A model generated the notes under the pieces. It did not search any database, had not been told where the DNA came from, and was given only the letters and a program-made list of their open reading frames with translations. 64,000 nucleotides of DNA from the NCBI GenBank assembly GCA_965230265.1, contig OZ245999.1, positions 2,046,001-2,110,000 on the forward strand, given 5' to 3'. The position numbers and the translations under genes are program-made. Numbering within the stretch: the first letter of the stretch is position 1; each line of letters starts with the position of its first letter. The stretch is from JAJFKX01 sp965230265. GTDB taxonomy: Bacteria > Pseudomonadota > Gammaproteobacteria > Xanthomonadales > Wenzhouxiangellaceae. Positions 33,328 through 42,813 of this stretch are shown piece after piece.

Positions 33328-33762
33328 ATGTCATCATCAACTGCAACAAACTCAAACACTGCACCACCCCCTTTAGGTGCTTACCCGCATGCCAGACAGG
33401 TTGGCAACCTGTTGTTCCTGTCTGGTGTTGGCCCACGTAAAAAAAACAGCAAGGACATTCCGGGTGTCAGCCTGGATGAGCAAGGCAATATTGTAGATTA
33501 TGACATTGCCACACAATGTCACAGTGTCTTTGCCAATGTCTGCGATATTCTGGAAGCGGCTGGCGCACAATGGACGGATCTGGTCGATGTCACCGTCTTT
33601 TTGACCAATATAGACGATGACTTTTCCACCTACAATAAGCTGTGGGCGGAGTACTTTAAGGAAAATCCCCCCTGTCGTACAACAGTCGAAATCAATAAAT
33701 TACCAACGCCCATCGCCATCGAACTAAAATGCACTGCACTGTTGCAGAGAGAAAATTCATGA
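33328..33762 (+). CDS. RidA-family 2-aminomuconate deaminase
   Basis: The 144-residue protein has the RidA/YjgF pattern: 'VGNLLFLSGVGPR', 'QCHSVFANVCDILEAAGAQWTDLVDVTVFLTNIDDDFSTYN', and 'CRTTVEINKLPTPIAIELKCTAL'. Members located in nitrobenzoate and kynurenine gene clusters hydrolyse 2-aminomuconate to 4-oxalocrotonate and ammonia. The gene follows the dehydrogenase by 15 nt across an A-rich leader and overlaps the dioxygenase start by ATGA, so translation is coupled. Confidence 0.87.
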   Translation: MSSSTATNSNTAPPPLGAYPHARQVGNLLFLSGVGPRKKNSKDIPGVSLDEQGNIVDYDIATQCHSVFANVCDILEAAGAQWTDLVDVTVFLTNIDDDFSTYNKLWAEYFKENPPCRTTVEINKLPTPIAIELKCTALLQRENS

Positions 33763-34283
33763 CCCACTTATTGCCGCCGATTAACCTACAACAATGGATT
33801 GAAGACAATCGGAGCAGTCTTAAGCCGCCGGTATGCAATAAACAGGTTTATGATGTCGGTGACTTTATCATTATGGTGATTGGTGGACCGAATATCCGCA
33901 AGGATTACCATGACGATGCCGGTGAGGAGTTTTTCTATCAGTTAGAAGGCGATATGGTGCTGCGTATCATTGAGGACGGCCAACCCAAAGACATTGAAAT
34001 CAAGCAGGGCGAGGTTTTTCTGCTGCCAGCACATATTCATCACTCACCCCAGCGTTTTGCCAATACCGTTGGCCTGGTTATCGAACGCAAGCGTGCCGTA
34101 GACGAACTGGACGGCTTTATCTGGTATTGCGATGAATGCCATGAAAAAATTTATGAACAATACATTCCATTAAAGAGTATTGTGGATGATTTGCCCAAGG
34201 TATTTTCGGCTTTCTGGGAAAGCGAGGAAAACCGAACCTGCAGCCGTTGTGGCCATGTCTTGCAAAAACCTGAACAGCCATAA
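33759..34283 (+). CDS. 3-hydroxyanthranilate 3,4-dioxygenase
   Basis: This cupin dioxygenase opens the ring of 3-hydroxyanthranilate to 2-amino-3-carboxymuconate semialdehyde. The start at 33759 overlaps the deaminase stop as ATGA, preferred over the in-frame 33729. The iron ligands are visible in 'DYHDDAGEEFFYQLEGDM' (His, Glu) and 'PAHIHHSPQRF' (His). The C-terminal rubredoxin-like metal site, CDECH and CSRCGH, is typical of bacterial and fungal enzymes. The length of 174 residues is normal. Confidence 0.93.
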   Translation: MTHLLPPINLQQWIEDNRSSLKPPVCNKQVYDVGDFIIMVIGGPNIRKDYHDDAGEEFFYQLEGDMVLRIIEDGQPKDIEIKQGEVFLLPAHIHHSPQRFANTVGLVIERKRAVDELDGFIWYCDECHEKIYEQYIPLKSIVDDLPKVFSAFWESEENRTCSRCGHVLQKPEQP

Positions 34284-34292
34284 TCATTACCA

Positions 34293-35465
34293 GTGTCTTA
34301 TCCATTCAAACCGACAGAAAAGTGGGATGTACATACCCACACCACGCTCTCTCCTGAGACTTATGCGCCACTGGCCAGGTTTGATCGATATGCCGATTTT
34401 GTCCGAGTAAAAGCCCATACCAGCAAACCCTGCTGCGCCACACTGGTCAATAATCGTGGTGAAGTGCAGCGTGTGATCAGTGACAACGCCTATAACGCCA
34501 GGGTGCGACGAGACGACTGCGATAAATACGGTGTTAATAAACAGGTCCTATCGCCGACCCCGATGATGATTCCGGATTATGTCGATGATGCCCGCGATGC
34601 CAGCGAGATTTGTCAGATCCTTAACGATGATAATGCCCGGCTGGCTGCTGAATTTCCCGATCGATTTGTTGCCATCGGCGCTTTGCCAATGCGTTTTCCC
34701 GATCGTGCCATTCAGGAAATGGAGCGAATTAAAGCACTGGGTATGCGCGGCATAGAAGTGAACTCCAACATCAATGGTATGGATTTGGATGATCCCAGCT
34801 TTTTCCCGATTTTTACCGCCGCCGAAGCCCTGAATATGGCGGTTTTTATCCACCCATGGGGCGGTTTTCTGGTGCCATCGGAAAAATGTCTGCAGCGGCG
34901 TATGCATGCCGGACATAACTGGCGACCATGGCTGTTTGGAATGGGCCTGGAAACCGCATTGGCTTTTGATGATATGCACTCTGGTGGTGTGCATGCCCGG
35001 TTACCCAAGCTGCGGGTCTTGTATGCCCATGGCGGTGGCATGTTCCCGGGCTTGCTGGGGCGTCTGGAGCATGGTGGCTATACTCGACCGGATTTATTTG
35101 CCAACAAGCCACCTGGAAACCCCTGGGAAACGGTTAAAAACTGCAGCGTCTATACCGACACATTGACCCATAACCCCTGGGCGCTGGGGATGCTGCTGGG
35201 AATTATGGGCAGTCACCGGATTGCAATGGGCTCAGACTACCCTTACCCACTGGGCGAGTTGGACCCACACGACCAGAAGAATATTTACCCAGGGCATATG
35301 ATCGAACACCTGCCCGGCCCACAAACCAACATGCGTGAAGCCTGGTCACATTTTCATTGGTTACCTAACGACAATGCCGATGGCCTACGCGAGCTGCCAC
35401 GCTTAAGCGATACCGAAAAGCAAAGAATCTTGTCTGGTACGGCCAGAGAATGGCTGGGCTTATGA
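34293..35465 (+). CDS. Amidohydrolase, likely aminocarboxymuconate-semialdehyde decarboxylase (ACMSD)
   Basis: The 390-residue protein is an amidohydrolase-2 enzyme: 'WDVHTHTTLSPETY' gives the HxH zinc ligands, 'GMRGIEVNSNINGMDLDDPSFFPIF' and 'AVFIHPWGG' are typical ACMSD segments, and 'IAMGSDYPYPLGELDP' carries the Asp ligand. ACMSD turns 2-amino-3-carboxymuconate semialdehyde into 2-aminomuconate semialdehyde. The start is a GTG at 34293: it is the first possible start after an in-frame stop, since the frame is continuous with the TAA of the dioxygenase, and no ATG fits before the HxH. The end overlaps the next gene by ATGA. Confidence 0.9.
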   Translation: MSYPFKPTEKWDVHTHTTLSPETYAPLARFDRYADFVRVKAHTSKPCCATLVNNRGEVQRVISDNAYNARVRRDDCDKYGVNKQVLSPTPMMIPDYVDDARDASEICQILNDDNARLAAEFPDRFVAIGALPMRFPDRAIQEMERIKALGMRGIEVNSNINGMDLDDPSFFPIFTAAEALNMAVFIHPWGGFLVPSEKCLQRRMHAGHNWRPWLFGMGLETALAFDDMHSGGVHARLPKLRVLYAHGGGMFPGLLGRLEHGGYTRPDLFANKPPGNPWETVKNCSVYTDTLTHNPWALGMLLGIMGSHRIAMGSDYPYPLGELDPHDQKNIYPGHMIEHLPGPQTNMREAWSHFHWLPNDNADGLRELPRLSDTEKQRILSGTAREWLGL

Positions 35466-36292
35466 AGCAAGTCCTGACTATCACGCTCGGTCAAGTAGAT
35501 TACCTGATCGATCTAAACCAGGGCTTTGATGTCTCCATCCCGGTCAGCTTTGCTGAACAGCAACTGCAGGCTTTTGCTGCGCCTTTGGCCACTGCAACGC
35601 CTTTCAGTACAGATGACTTTGCAGCGAGCGTCGCTGCTGGTGCCGGATACAATTGTCCGGTATTTAATTTCAGCGCACATCTGCATGGTACCCATACCGA
35701 ATGTGTCGGACACATTTCCCGGCAAGACCACATCGTTCAGGATGTCGCCGGTTACCCTGGTCTGATGTCTGCATTGCTGATTACGATAACCCCTGTATCA
35801 GCCATCAAATGCAAGGAAAGTTATACCCCCGAGTTTAACCCGGCTGATAAGGTCATTACCCAGGCTGCCCTGACAGATGCGTTTGAGCAGCACCCTGATC
35901 CTGATCCGGGCTTAATGAGTGCCCTGGTCATCCGGACTTTGCCCAATAAAAAAAGCAAAAAAACACAAAATCACGACACTGTGCCGCCACCCTTTTTCAG
36001 CAACGAAGCCATGCAAACCATTGCACAGAAAGGCTTTAAACATTTATTAATGGATGCCCCTTCAGTCGATCGCCTTAAAGACCAGGGAAAGCTGAGCAAT
36101 CACCATATTTTCTGGGGGGTGGAACAAGGCAGCAACGATGTGCCTGAAGCTTCACCCAAGACCATTACTGAACTGATTTTTGTGCCTGATGAGATTAAAG
36201 ATGGCGTGTATATGCTGAACCTGAATATCGGTAATATCCGCTCTGACGCAACCCCCAGCAGACCCGTTTTATATACGATGACACCTGTATGA
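35462..36292 (+). CDS. Cyclase/kynurenine-formamidase-like hydrolase
   Basis: The start is the ATG at 35462, sharing ATGA with the upstream stop. The protein has the metal-binding 'HGTHTECVGH' of the cyclase (PF04199) family, which includes the bacterial arylformamidase KynB. In this operon, splitting N-formylkynurenine to kynurenine is the natural assignment. It is longer (276 residues) than classic KynB (about 210) and lacks the short KynB look, so another amide- or enol-type substrate cannot be excluded. No tryptophan 2,3-dioxygenase, the enzyme that makes its substrate, is present in the window. Confidence 0.72.
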   Translation: MKQVLTITLGQVDYLIDLNQGFDVSIPVSFAEQQLQAFAAPLATATPFSTDDFAASVAAGAGYNCPVFNFSAHLHGTHTECVGHISRQDHIVQDVAGYPGLMSALLITITPVSAIKCKESYTPEFNPADKVITQAALTDAFEQHPDPDPGLMSALVIRTLPNKKSKKTQNHDTVPPPFFSNEAMQTIAQKGFKHLLMDAPSVDRLKDQGKLSNHHIFWGVEQGSNDVPEASPKTITELIFVPDEIKDGVYMLNLNIGNIRSDATPSRPVLYTMTPV

Positions 36293-36299
36293 GCCGATT

Positions 36300-37595
36300 A
36301 TGAGCATGTACCGTACCGATAATGAGTATGCCAAGCAACTGGATGCCAGTGATCCACTTGCCAGTTACCGCGAACAATTTCATATCCCTAAAACCCGGCA
36401 AGGCACCGATTGTTTGTATTTTTGTGGCAATTCTCTGGGGCTACAGCCCAAAGCACTGAAGGCGGCTATGGATCAAGAGTTGCACGACTGGCAAAACCTG
36501 GGGGTCGAAGGGCACTTTCATGCAAAAAATCCATGGATGCCCTATCACGAGTACCTCAGCGAAAGCCTGGCTCGACTGGTAGGCGCAAAACCCATCGAAG
36601 TGGTAGCAATGAATACACTCAGTGTTAATTTGCACCTGATGATGGTGTCGTTTTATCGGCCCAGCAAACAGCGCTATAAAATCGTCATTGAGGCACATGC
36701 ATTCCCTTCTGACCAATACGCGGTGCAATCGCAAATTCGCTATCACGGCTTTGACCCTGAGCAAGCCTTGGTTGAACTGCAGCCACGCCCCGGTGAACAC
36801 AGTCTGCGCACCGACGATATTGAGGCCTATATTGAGCGCGAAGGTGACAGCATTGCTTTAATTATGCTCGGCGGTGTCAACTACTACACTGGTCAGCTAT
36901 TTGATATGCAACGCATTACCCAGGCCGGTCATAAGCAGGGCTGTATTGTCAGTTTTGACCTTGCCCACGCTGCCGGGAATGTGCCTTTGCAGCTCCATCA
37001 ATGGGGGGTCGATTTTGCTTGCTGGTGTTCCTATAAATACCTGAATGCCGGCCCGGGCAGTGTTGCCGGATGCTTTGTGCATGAGCGTCATGCACAAAAT
37101 GCCGAAATACCCCGTTTTTGCGGCTGGTGGGGGCATGATAAACAAACCCGTTTCAAAATGGGCCCAGACTTTCAGGCCATACCCGGTGCAGAAGGTTGGC
37201 AGTTATCCAACCCACCCATTCTTTCATTGGTTGCGGTAAAAACAGCCATGCAGATATTTGATCAGGTTGGTATGCCTGCCCTGCGTGAAAAAAGCGTAAG
37301 GCTGACCGGCTATATGGCCTTTTTATTGGATCAGTTAAATACCGAGGACATCCATATTCTAACCCCGGATGATCCTGAACAACGCGGTTGCCAGCTTTCT
37401 ATCGTGGTTAAGGAAAATGGCCGACAGATTTTCGAATCATTGACCGATGCTGGGGTGGTGTGTGACTGGCGAGAACCCGACTGTATCCGGGTTGCACCAG
37501 TACCGCTGTATAACCGCTATCAGGATGTCCATCGGTTTGTCACACTGCTTGCTCAGCTGATCGGTCTACCCAACCGGTTGCAGGAGGCTAATTAA
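36300..37595 (+). CDS. kynU: Kynureninase
   Basis: Kynureninase cleaves 3-hydroxykynurenine to 3-hydroxyanthranilate and alanine with pyridoxal phosphate. The 431-residue protein has 'YFCGNSLGLQPK' at the start, 'EVVAMNTLSVNLHLMMVSFYRP', 'FDLAHAAGNVPLQLHQWGVDFACWCSYKYLN' with the PLP-lysine in SYKYLN, and 'RFCGWWGHDKQTRF'. The length fits the family. The gene begins 7 nt after the formamidase-like gene and ends 1 nt before the monooxygenase start. Confidence 0.97.
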   Translation: MSMYRTDNEYAKQLDASDPLASYREQFHIPKTRQGTDCLYFCGNSLGLQPKALKAAMDQELHDWQNLGVEGHFHAKNPWMPYHEYLSESLARLVGAKPIEVVAMNTLSVNLHLMMVSFYRPSKQRYKIVIEAHAFPSDQYAVQSQIRYHGFDPEQALVELQPRPGEHSLRTDDIEAYIEREGDSIALIMLGGVNYYTGQLFDMQRITQAGHKQGCIVSFDLAHAAGNVPLQLHQWGVDFACWCSYKYLNAGPGSVAGCFVHERHAQNAEIPRFCGWWGHDKQTRFKMGPDFQAIPGAEGWQLSNPPILSLVAVKTAMQIFDQVGMPALREKSVRLTGYMAFLLDQLNTEDIHILTPDDPEQRGCQLSIVVKENGRQIFESLTDAGVVCDWREPDCIRVAPVPLYNRYQDVHRFVTLLAQLIGLPNRLQEAN

Positions 37596-37596
37596 G

Positions 37597-38934
37597 ATGC
37601 ACCCCCAAACTGTGCATGTTGTAGGCAGTGGCCTGGTCGGTTCACTGTTATCGATTTTTCTGGCCCAAAAGGGCTTCCAGGTGGAGCTGTATGAAGCGCG
37701 CTCGGATATGCGCAAACAGCAGATTGACGCGGGTCGTTCTATTAACCTGGTGATCACCAGCCGTGGTTTGCAGGCATTGGCACAAGTTGGCCTGCGTGAG
37801 CAGGCGATGCAAATTACTGTGCCGGTGAAAGGCCGGATGCTGCATGATGTGCAAGGCCAAACCACTTTCGTACCTTATGGGCAAAAAGACAACGAGGTCA
37901 TTAATGCAATCTCGCGTGGGTTGCTAAATTGTCTGCTATTAGATGCTGCCGAGCAACAATCCAATATCAATATTCATTTTGAACAGCGTTGCACCGATTA
38001 TGATATTGACAGCAAAACGCTCACCTTTAATGACCAAACAACCATACCAGCAGAGATCGTCATCGGCACAGACGGCGCATTTTCGGCCGTTCGACGAGTG
38101 ATGCTGGATCAAGTCATGAACTTTGACTACGCACAAAGTTTTTTGGAAAGCGGTTATAAAGAGCTGATCATTCCTGCAACAGCAAGCGGTGGCTACCGGA
38201 TAGACCAGCAGGCCTTACATATTTGGCCGCGTGGGCACTATATGTTGATGGCGTTGGGCAACCTGGATGGCAGCTTCACCTGTACTTTGTTTCTTCCCTA
38301 CCAGGGCGAGCAAAGTTTTGCCGCACTAAAAACCCAAGACGATGTCATGGCTTTTTTTAAGCAAAGCTTTCCAGATGCCGTCGATTTAATGCCAACACTG
38401 GCTGAAGATTTTGCCAATAATCCGACAGGTTCACTGGTCACCGTCAAATGTAACCCCTGGCATGTCGGTGGTCAGACTTTGTTAATCGGTGATGCAGCCC
38501 ATGCACTGGTGCCGTTTTTTGGTCAGGGTATGAATTGCGGGTTTGAAGATTGCTATGTCCTGGATCAATTAATAACCGGGCCGGATATCGACTGGCAAAG
38601 CGTGTTCCAGCAATTCAATCAACAGCGCAAACAAAATGCGGATGCCATTGCCGATATGGCGGTTGAAAATTATATTGAAATGCGCGACACCACTGCCGAC
38701 CCAATCTTTCAACTTAAAAAGCAGGTGGGTTTTGAGCTGGAAAGACGTTACCCACAGCGCTTTATACCGCGCTATTCCATGGTGATGTTTCATCCGGAAA
38801 TCTCTTATGCTGAGGCCAAGCATCGCAGTGAGGTTCAGGCAGAAATACTCACTGAACTGTGTGCAAACATTACCGAGCCAGAACAGGTCGACTGGGAACA
38901 GGCGGAACGTTTGATCTTTCAGAACCCCCACTAA
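37597..38934 (+). CDS. kmo: Kynurenine 3-monooxygenase (FAD)
   Basis: Kmo hydroxylates L-kynurenine to 3-hydroxykynurenine using NADPH and oxygen. Motifs are 'VVGSGLVGSLLSIFLAQKGFQVELYE' (FAD Rossmann), the 'RSINLVITSRGLQAL' kynurenine-binding region, 'VIGTDGAFSAVRR', and 'LIGDAAHALVPFFGQGMNCGFEDC' (second FAD motif). The length of 445 is as expected; the bacterial C-terminal helix is retained. It is the last gene of the operon that starts at 31052. No terminator is visible before the convergent gene 51 nt away. Confidence 0.97.
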   Translation: MHPQTVHVVGSGLVGSLLSIFLAQKGFQVELYEARSDMRKQQIDAGRSINLVITSRGLQALAQVGLREQAMQITVPVKGRMLHDVQGQTTFVPYGQKDNEVINAISRGLLNCLLLDAAEQQSNINIHFEQRCTDYDIDSKTLTFNDQTTIPAEIVIGTDGAFSAVRRVMLDQVMNFDYAQSFLESGYKELIIPATASGGYRIDQQALHIWPRGHYMLMALGNLDGSFTCTLFLPYQGEQSFAALKTQDDVMAFFKQSFPDAVDLMPTLAEDFANNPTGSLVTVKCNPWHVGGQTLLIGDAAHALVPFFGQGMNCGFEDCYVLDQLITGPDIDWQSVFQQFNQQRKQNADAIADMAVENYIEMRDTTADPIFQLKKQVGFELERRYPQRFIPRYSMVMFHPEISYAEAKHRSEVQAEILTELCANITEPEQVDWEQAERLIFQNPH

Positions 38935-38985
38935 CCATGCTACTGCCCTTCTAGCATCCAGTTATTGACTCTTGGCTGCTCGTAT

Positions 38986-39684
38986 TCAACGGGAAAAAAT
39001 ATAACCGGTTAATTCAATCGCACCACCAAGTATGGGTAAAAAAAGCGCCAGCACACCTAAAAACTTAAAAGCCGATTTAAGCCAGCTATTTTGGTATACC
39101 GTACGAAATGTCACCACACAATAGCCCAAAATGTATAACAGCAAAATCGCCTGAGCCACCGCTGCAACCCAATATTTATCTGCTGCGGTTTCAAGAAACA
39201 TCATCCCTGCAAAAATCACAAACATCGCGCTAAAAAGATACAGCGCACATACCAGGTGTGCGATGTAATAGGTTTGGCGATAAAAAAGCTTCAACAATAA
39301 GGCAAACACAGGCAACAGCAAAAACATCGCCTGCGAATAGCGGTCCATTGATATAGAGCTGCTGTAACCCGTTAATACAGCACCAGATTGTAATGACAGC
39401 AAGAAGAAAAACACCAGACTGATCACCAGATACATCCGTATTGGCGAAGTATGCGCTTTACGGCGACCATGGATATATTCGTGACTTAATTTCCCCGGGT
39501 GTAGCAACAGCCAACGCAAAGAAGTCATCATTCGACCATCAACGTCAACCAGCTCAAAAAAAATTTCTTTTACCGCCTCATGCCAGGGACGATTGATCAC
39601 CTTTGCTGACTGCCCGCAGCTCGAACAGTAGTGGTCATCAGCAGACAATACGTGCTGGCAATTATTACAGATCCAATCTGGCAT
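38986..39684 (-). CDS. DUF3667-type zinc-ribbon membrane protein
   Basis: The 232-residue protein starts with a zinc ribbon (CNNCQHVLSADDHYCSSCGQ), then the 'RPWHEAVKEIFFELVDVDGRMMTSLRWLLLHPGKLSHEYIHGRRKAHTSPIRMYL' region typical of DUF3667 (cut short here), followed by about four membrane spans. The function is unknown. It is convergent with kmo and precedes a 2OG oxygenase pair on the same strand. Confidence 0.75.
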   Translation of the reverse strand: MPDWICNNCQHVLSADDHYCSSCGQSAKVINRPWHEAVKEIFFELVDVDGRMMTSLRWLLLHPGKLSHEYIHGRRKAHTSPIRMYLVISLVFFFLLSLQSGAVLTGYSSSISMDRYSQAMFLLLPVFALLLKLFYRQTYYIAHLVCALYLFSAMFVIFAGMMFLETAADKYWVAAVAQAILLLYILGYCVVTFRTVYQNSWLKSAFKFLGVLALFLPILGGAIELTGYIFSR

Positions 39685-39735
39685 CAGTGGTTACCGATTT
39701 TTTTATTGATGACGGATAAATGTCATCATTCACTA

Positions 39736-40410
39736 TCAAGTCTGCGACCACATCCGCAATAAGTTGGCATAAATTTTACTCGCCCTTCTTTCTTCTGCAG
39801 ATTGTGGCGCTTTGTCTTGTACCCAGCGGGTTAACTGTGCGACTTCACCAATCAAATCTCTTTGCTGGCCATCCACCACCATACTTTCAATACTGGTGAC
39901 AGCCGCTAAACGTTCTCCGGAAGTCACTGTATTGACCCGATGCATGGTGCAGGCATCATAAATCACCGCATGACCGATCGGCAGCTTAACCGTAACGGCT
40001 TGTTCACCGTCGCTATTAACCATTAATTCTCCACCTGCATAACTATCCGGTTCACTTAGAAACAAGGTCATCGATAAGTCACCGCGAACTGGCGGATTGC
40101 CTGGGAAAATGGAATGGTCTGTATGATCGCGGTAATACATCCCCTCACGATAGATATTAAAAGTCACTGGCCGGACTCTGCGTGGAATGGCCAGCGTGCG
40201 AAACTTGGCATTGGTTCCCAGCGCTTGCTGAACTAACTGTTGTGCCTGTCGGCAATTCTCATCATCAGGGTTGGCCTGTAGATTGTTTTTTTGATAATCC
40301 GAACCTGCGCCTGCAGTATTTTTACCATCGACAAACTGCACCTTGGCCAACACCTGCCTGACCGTGTTGACTTGTTCAGTATTCAGCAAATTCGGGATCA
40401 TAAACATCAT
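39736..40410 (-). CDS. Fe(II)/2-oxoglutarate dioxygenase, PiuC/PKHD-type hydroxylase
   Basis: The 224-residue protein has the PKHD-type fold: 'FNIYREGMYYRDHTDHSIFPG' gives the HxD iron ligands, 'SMTLFLSEPDSYAGGELMV' follows, and 'VIYDACTMHRVNTVTSGERLAAV' gives the distal His and the 2-oxoglutarate Arg. PiuC/YbiX family genes are often found beside iron-siderophore TonB receptors, but none is adjacent here. Three ATGs (40410, 40407, 40401) precede the first conserved residues, so the start is uncertain by a few codons. Confidence 0.88.
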   Translation of the reverse strand: MMFMIPNLLNTEQVNTVRQVLAKVQFVDGKNTAGAGSDYQKNNLQANPDDENCRQAQQLVQQALGTNAKFRTLAIPRRVRPVTFNIYREGMYYRDHTDHSIFPGNPPVRGDLSMTLFLSEPDSYAGGELMVNSDGEQAVTVKLPIGHAVIYDACTMHRVNTVTSGERLAAVTSIESMVVDGQQRDLIGEVAQLTRWVQDKAPQSAEERRASKIYANLLRMWSQT

Positions 40411-40450
40411 GACTGCATACCCATTTAAGGAACCTCTGTTTTCATCTCAA

Positions 40451-41212
40451 TTAACCCGCAACTTTATCTGCGCCACGTAACCAACCGGTAATTGTTAAGC
40501 GCTGTGCCTGAACATAATTGGCCACTGGCGAAACGCAATGTAACCGTGGTGTTTTAAATAAGCTGATGCAATTGTATTGCGGACACACGGTATCGGTCAC
40601 TTGTCCGTCATCATCGATAAATTGCAGTAACCCGCCCCAGTCGGCATGCCATTCAGGTGTCAGGTTAATCACATAAGCCGCATGGCGTAATTCACCATCC
40701 TGATGGTCATTGTGCAGGGTCAGAAAATGCCCTGCCCGATACCGAGTCGCCTGGGCAGAGGTTTTGACGATATGCTGCTCCCCGGTAATGCTTCGCATGG
40801 CATTTAGCCATTCGGGCTTATTGATATATTCGGTCACCTTATGCAGTGGCAAGTGCGGATCGCGACGCTGCTGATAAGCGGTAATCATCATGTAGGAATC
40901 ATATAGAAACGAAAAACCTTGACGTGCCTGCTGCAGAGCCGATTGCTCAATCACTTTAAGCTGTTCGGGGTTTAATCGCTGCAACTCATCTGCCCAGATC
41001 TTTTTCGAACCTTCACCATCCACATACGCCAGCGACCAGGGAACCTGGGTCGTTAGCACTGCATGCAGTGCTTCTGCCACTTCTGCTCGCAAAGCGTCTT
41101 TAATCACCACCCAACCGCGTTCATGCAGCTGTTGATGGTAACCGGCCAGATCCAACTCGGGGTTAAGCAAACTGCCGGAAAGTAATTGCATCGTATTCAT
41201 TATGCGAAGCAT
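40451..41212 (-). CDS. 2OG-Fe(II) oxygenase (prolyl-4-hydroxylase-like)
   Basis: The double-stranded beta-helix signature is present: 'ATRYRAGHFLTLHNDHQDG' has the HxD iron ligands, 'LQFIDDDGQV' follows, and 'SLFKTPRLHCVSPVANYVQAQRLTITGWLRG' carries the distal His and the cosubstrate Arg. A variable N-terminal half precedes it. The substrate is unknown. I chose the ATG at 41212 rather than the TTG at 41245; ATGs at 41200 and 41191 are also possible because no clear ribosome site is seen. It is next to the PKHD-type gene, giving a pair of such enzymes. Confidence 0.82.
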   Translation of the reverse strand: MLRIMNTMQLLSGSLLNPELDLAGYHQQLHERGWVVIKDALRAEVAEALHAVLTTQVPWSLAYVDGEGSKKIWADELQRLNPEQLKVIEQSALQQARQGFSFLYDSYMMITAYQQRRDPHLPLHKVTEYINKPEWLNAMRSITGEQHIVKTSAQATRYRAGHFLTLHNDHQDGELRHAAYVINLTPEWHADWGGLLQFIDDDGQVTDTVCPQYNCISLFKTPRLHCVSPVANYVQAQRLTITGWLRGADKVAG

Positions 41213-41432
41213 AGCAAAATTATTGGTTAACTTAGATTCAGTCAATCAATTTTGCAGACTGGTACCTGATATGGCTTTGACCGAAGTCAAACAATAGCCG
41301 GAAAAGCGTTCATCAGCCGAACAAGCCTGAAACCCGGATATTCGCGGAAATCGTTGTCATACACTGCATCCGGTGCCCAGCTAAGATATAATAATCTGTT
41401 CTATTCAAAACCCGGCCACCGGCCTGATAATC

Positions 41433-42791
41433 ATGAGCGGCAAGTTATTCGTTAAAACCAATGGATGCCAGATGAACGAGTACGATTCGGCCAAAATGGC
41501 TGATGTGCTGGCGGCTTCCCATGGTCTGCAGGTCACCAATAACGAGCAGGAAGCCGACGTTATTCTGATCAATACCTGCTCAATCCGCGAAAAAGCCCAG
41601 GAAAAAGTGTTTTCTCAACTTGGCCAGTGGCGCAAACTCAAAGAGAAAAACCCCAAAGTGGTGATTGGCGTGGGTGGTTGTGTGGCCAGCCAGGAAGGTG
41701 AAGGCATTATCAAACGAGCGCCGTTTGTGGATATGGTTTTTGGACCACAGACACTGCACCGACTGCCCTCGATGCTGGATGATGTGCGTGGTGATAAAAA
41801 GCATGCCATTGATATCAGCTTCCCGGAAATCGAAAAATTTGACCGGCTGCCCGAACCGCGCGCTGAAGGCCCATCAGCCTTTGTCTCGATCATGGAGGGT
41901 TGCAGCAAATACTGTACTTTCTGCGTGGTGCCCTACACCCGTGGAGAAGAGGTCAGCCGCCCGTTTGATGATGTCATCGCCGAAGTCGTCATGCTGGCCG
42001 AACAAGGTGTTCGCGAAATCAATCTGCTGGGTCAGAATGTCAACGCCTACCGTGGCCCACTGCACGAAGGCGGCTTTGCCGACCTGGCTTTGCTGATCCG
42101 CTACATTGCACAAGTGGATGGTATTGGCCGCATTCGCTTTACCACCTCACACCCGGTGGAATTCAGCGATAGCCTGATCGAAGCCTATGCCGATGTACCC
42201 AAACTGGCCAGCTACCTGCATCTGCCGGTGCAATCTGGTTCAGACCGTATTTTGTCCGCAATGAAACGCGGCCATACCATATTAGAATACAAACAAAAAA
42301 TCCGTCGTTTGCGCGAAAACCGACCGGATTTGGCCTTGTCATCCGATTTTATTGTCGGCTTCCCCGGCGAAACCGATCGTGACCATGCTGAAACCATGAA
42401 ACTGATTCATGATCTGCGCTATGACCAGAGCTTTAGCTTTATCTACAGCCGCCGCCCCGGGACACCGGCCAGTAATCTGCCTGACAGCACATCACTGGAA
42501 ACCAAAAAGGCCCGCCTGCAGGAGCTACAGACAACCATTAATGCGTTTGCGGCAGAATACAGCCAGGCCATGGTTGGCAGTACCCAGAATGTTTTGGTCG
42601 AAGGTCCCAGCAAAAAAGACCCGAACCAATTGGCCGGACGCACCGACAATAACCGGGTGGTGAACTTCGATGCACCCACACGGCTGATCGGTCAGTTTGT
42701 TGATGTGGTGATCACCGAAGCAATGAGTAATTCTCTGCGTGGCAGAGTGGTAACCAATGAATCCAATGTCGGCGACTCACGCGCCGCCTGA
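41433..42791 (+). CDS. miaB: tRNA-i6A37 methylthiotransferase
   Basis: MiaB adds a methylthio group at C2 of i6A37 in tRNA. The N-terminal UPF0004 domain has three Cys for an auxiliary Fe-S cluster (NGCQMNE, NTCSIREKA, GGCVASQ). The radical-SAM motif is CSKYCTFC near residue 155, with 'GQNVNAYRG' and 'HLPVQSGSDRIL' following. A TRAM-type end (GRTDNNRVVNF) is present. The length (452) fits. It leads the miaB-ybeZ-ybeY-ybeX series. Confidence 0.97.
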   Translation: MSGKLFVKTNGCQMNEYDSAKMADVLAASHGLQVTNNEQEADVILINTCSIREKAQEKVFSQLGQWRKLKEKNPKVVIGVGGCVASQEGEGIIKRAPFVDMVFGPQTLHRLPSMLDDVRGDKKHAIDISFPEIEKFDRLPEPRAEGPSAFVSIMEGCSKYCTFCVVPYTRGEEVSRPFDDVIAEVVMLAEQGVREINLLGQNVNAYRGPLHEGGFADLALLIRYIAQVDGIGRIRFTTSHPVEFSDSLIEAYADVPKLASYLHLPVQSGSDRILSAMKRGHTILEYKQKIRRLRENRPDLALSSDFIVGFPGETDRDHAETMKLIHDLRYDQSFSFIYSRRPGTPASNLPDSTSLETKKARLQELQTTINAFAAEYSQAMVGSTQNVLVEGPSKKDPNQLAGRTDNNRVVNFDAPTRLIGQFVDVVITEAMSNSLRGRVVTNESNVGDSRAA

Positions 42792-42813
42792 AAACCTTGC
42801 CCTTTTTATTTTT

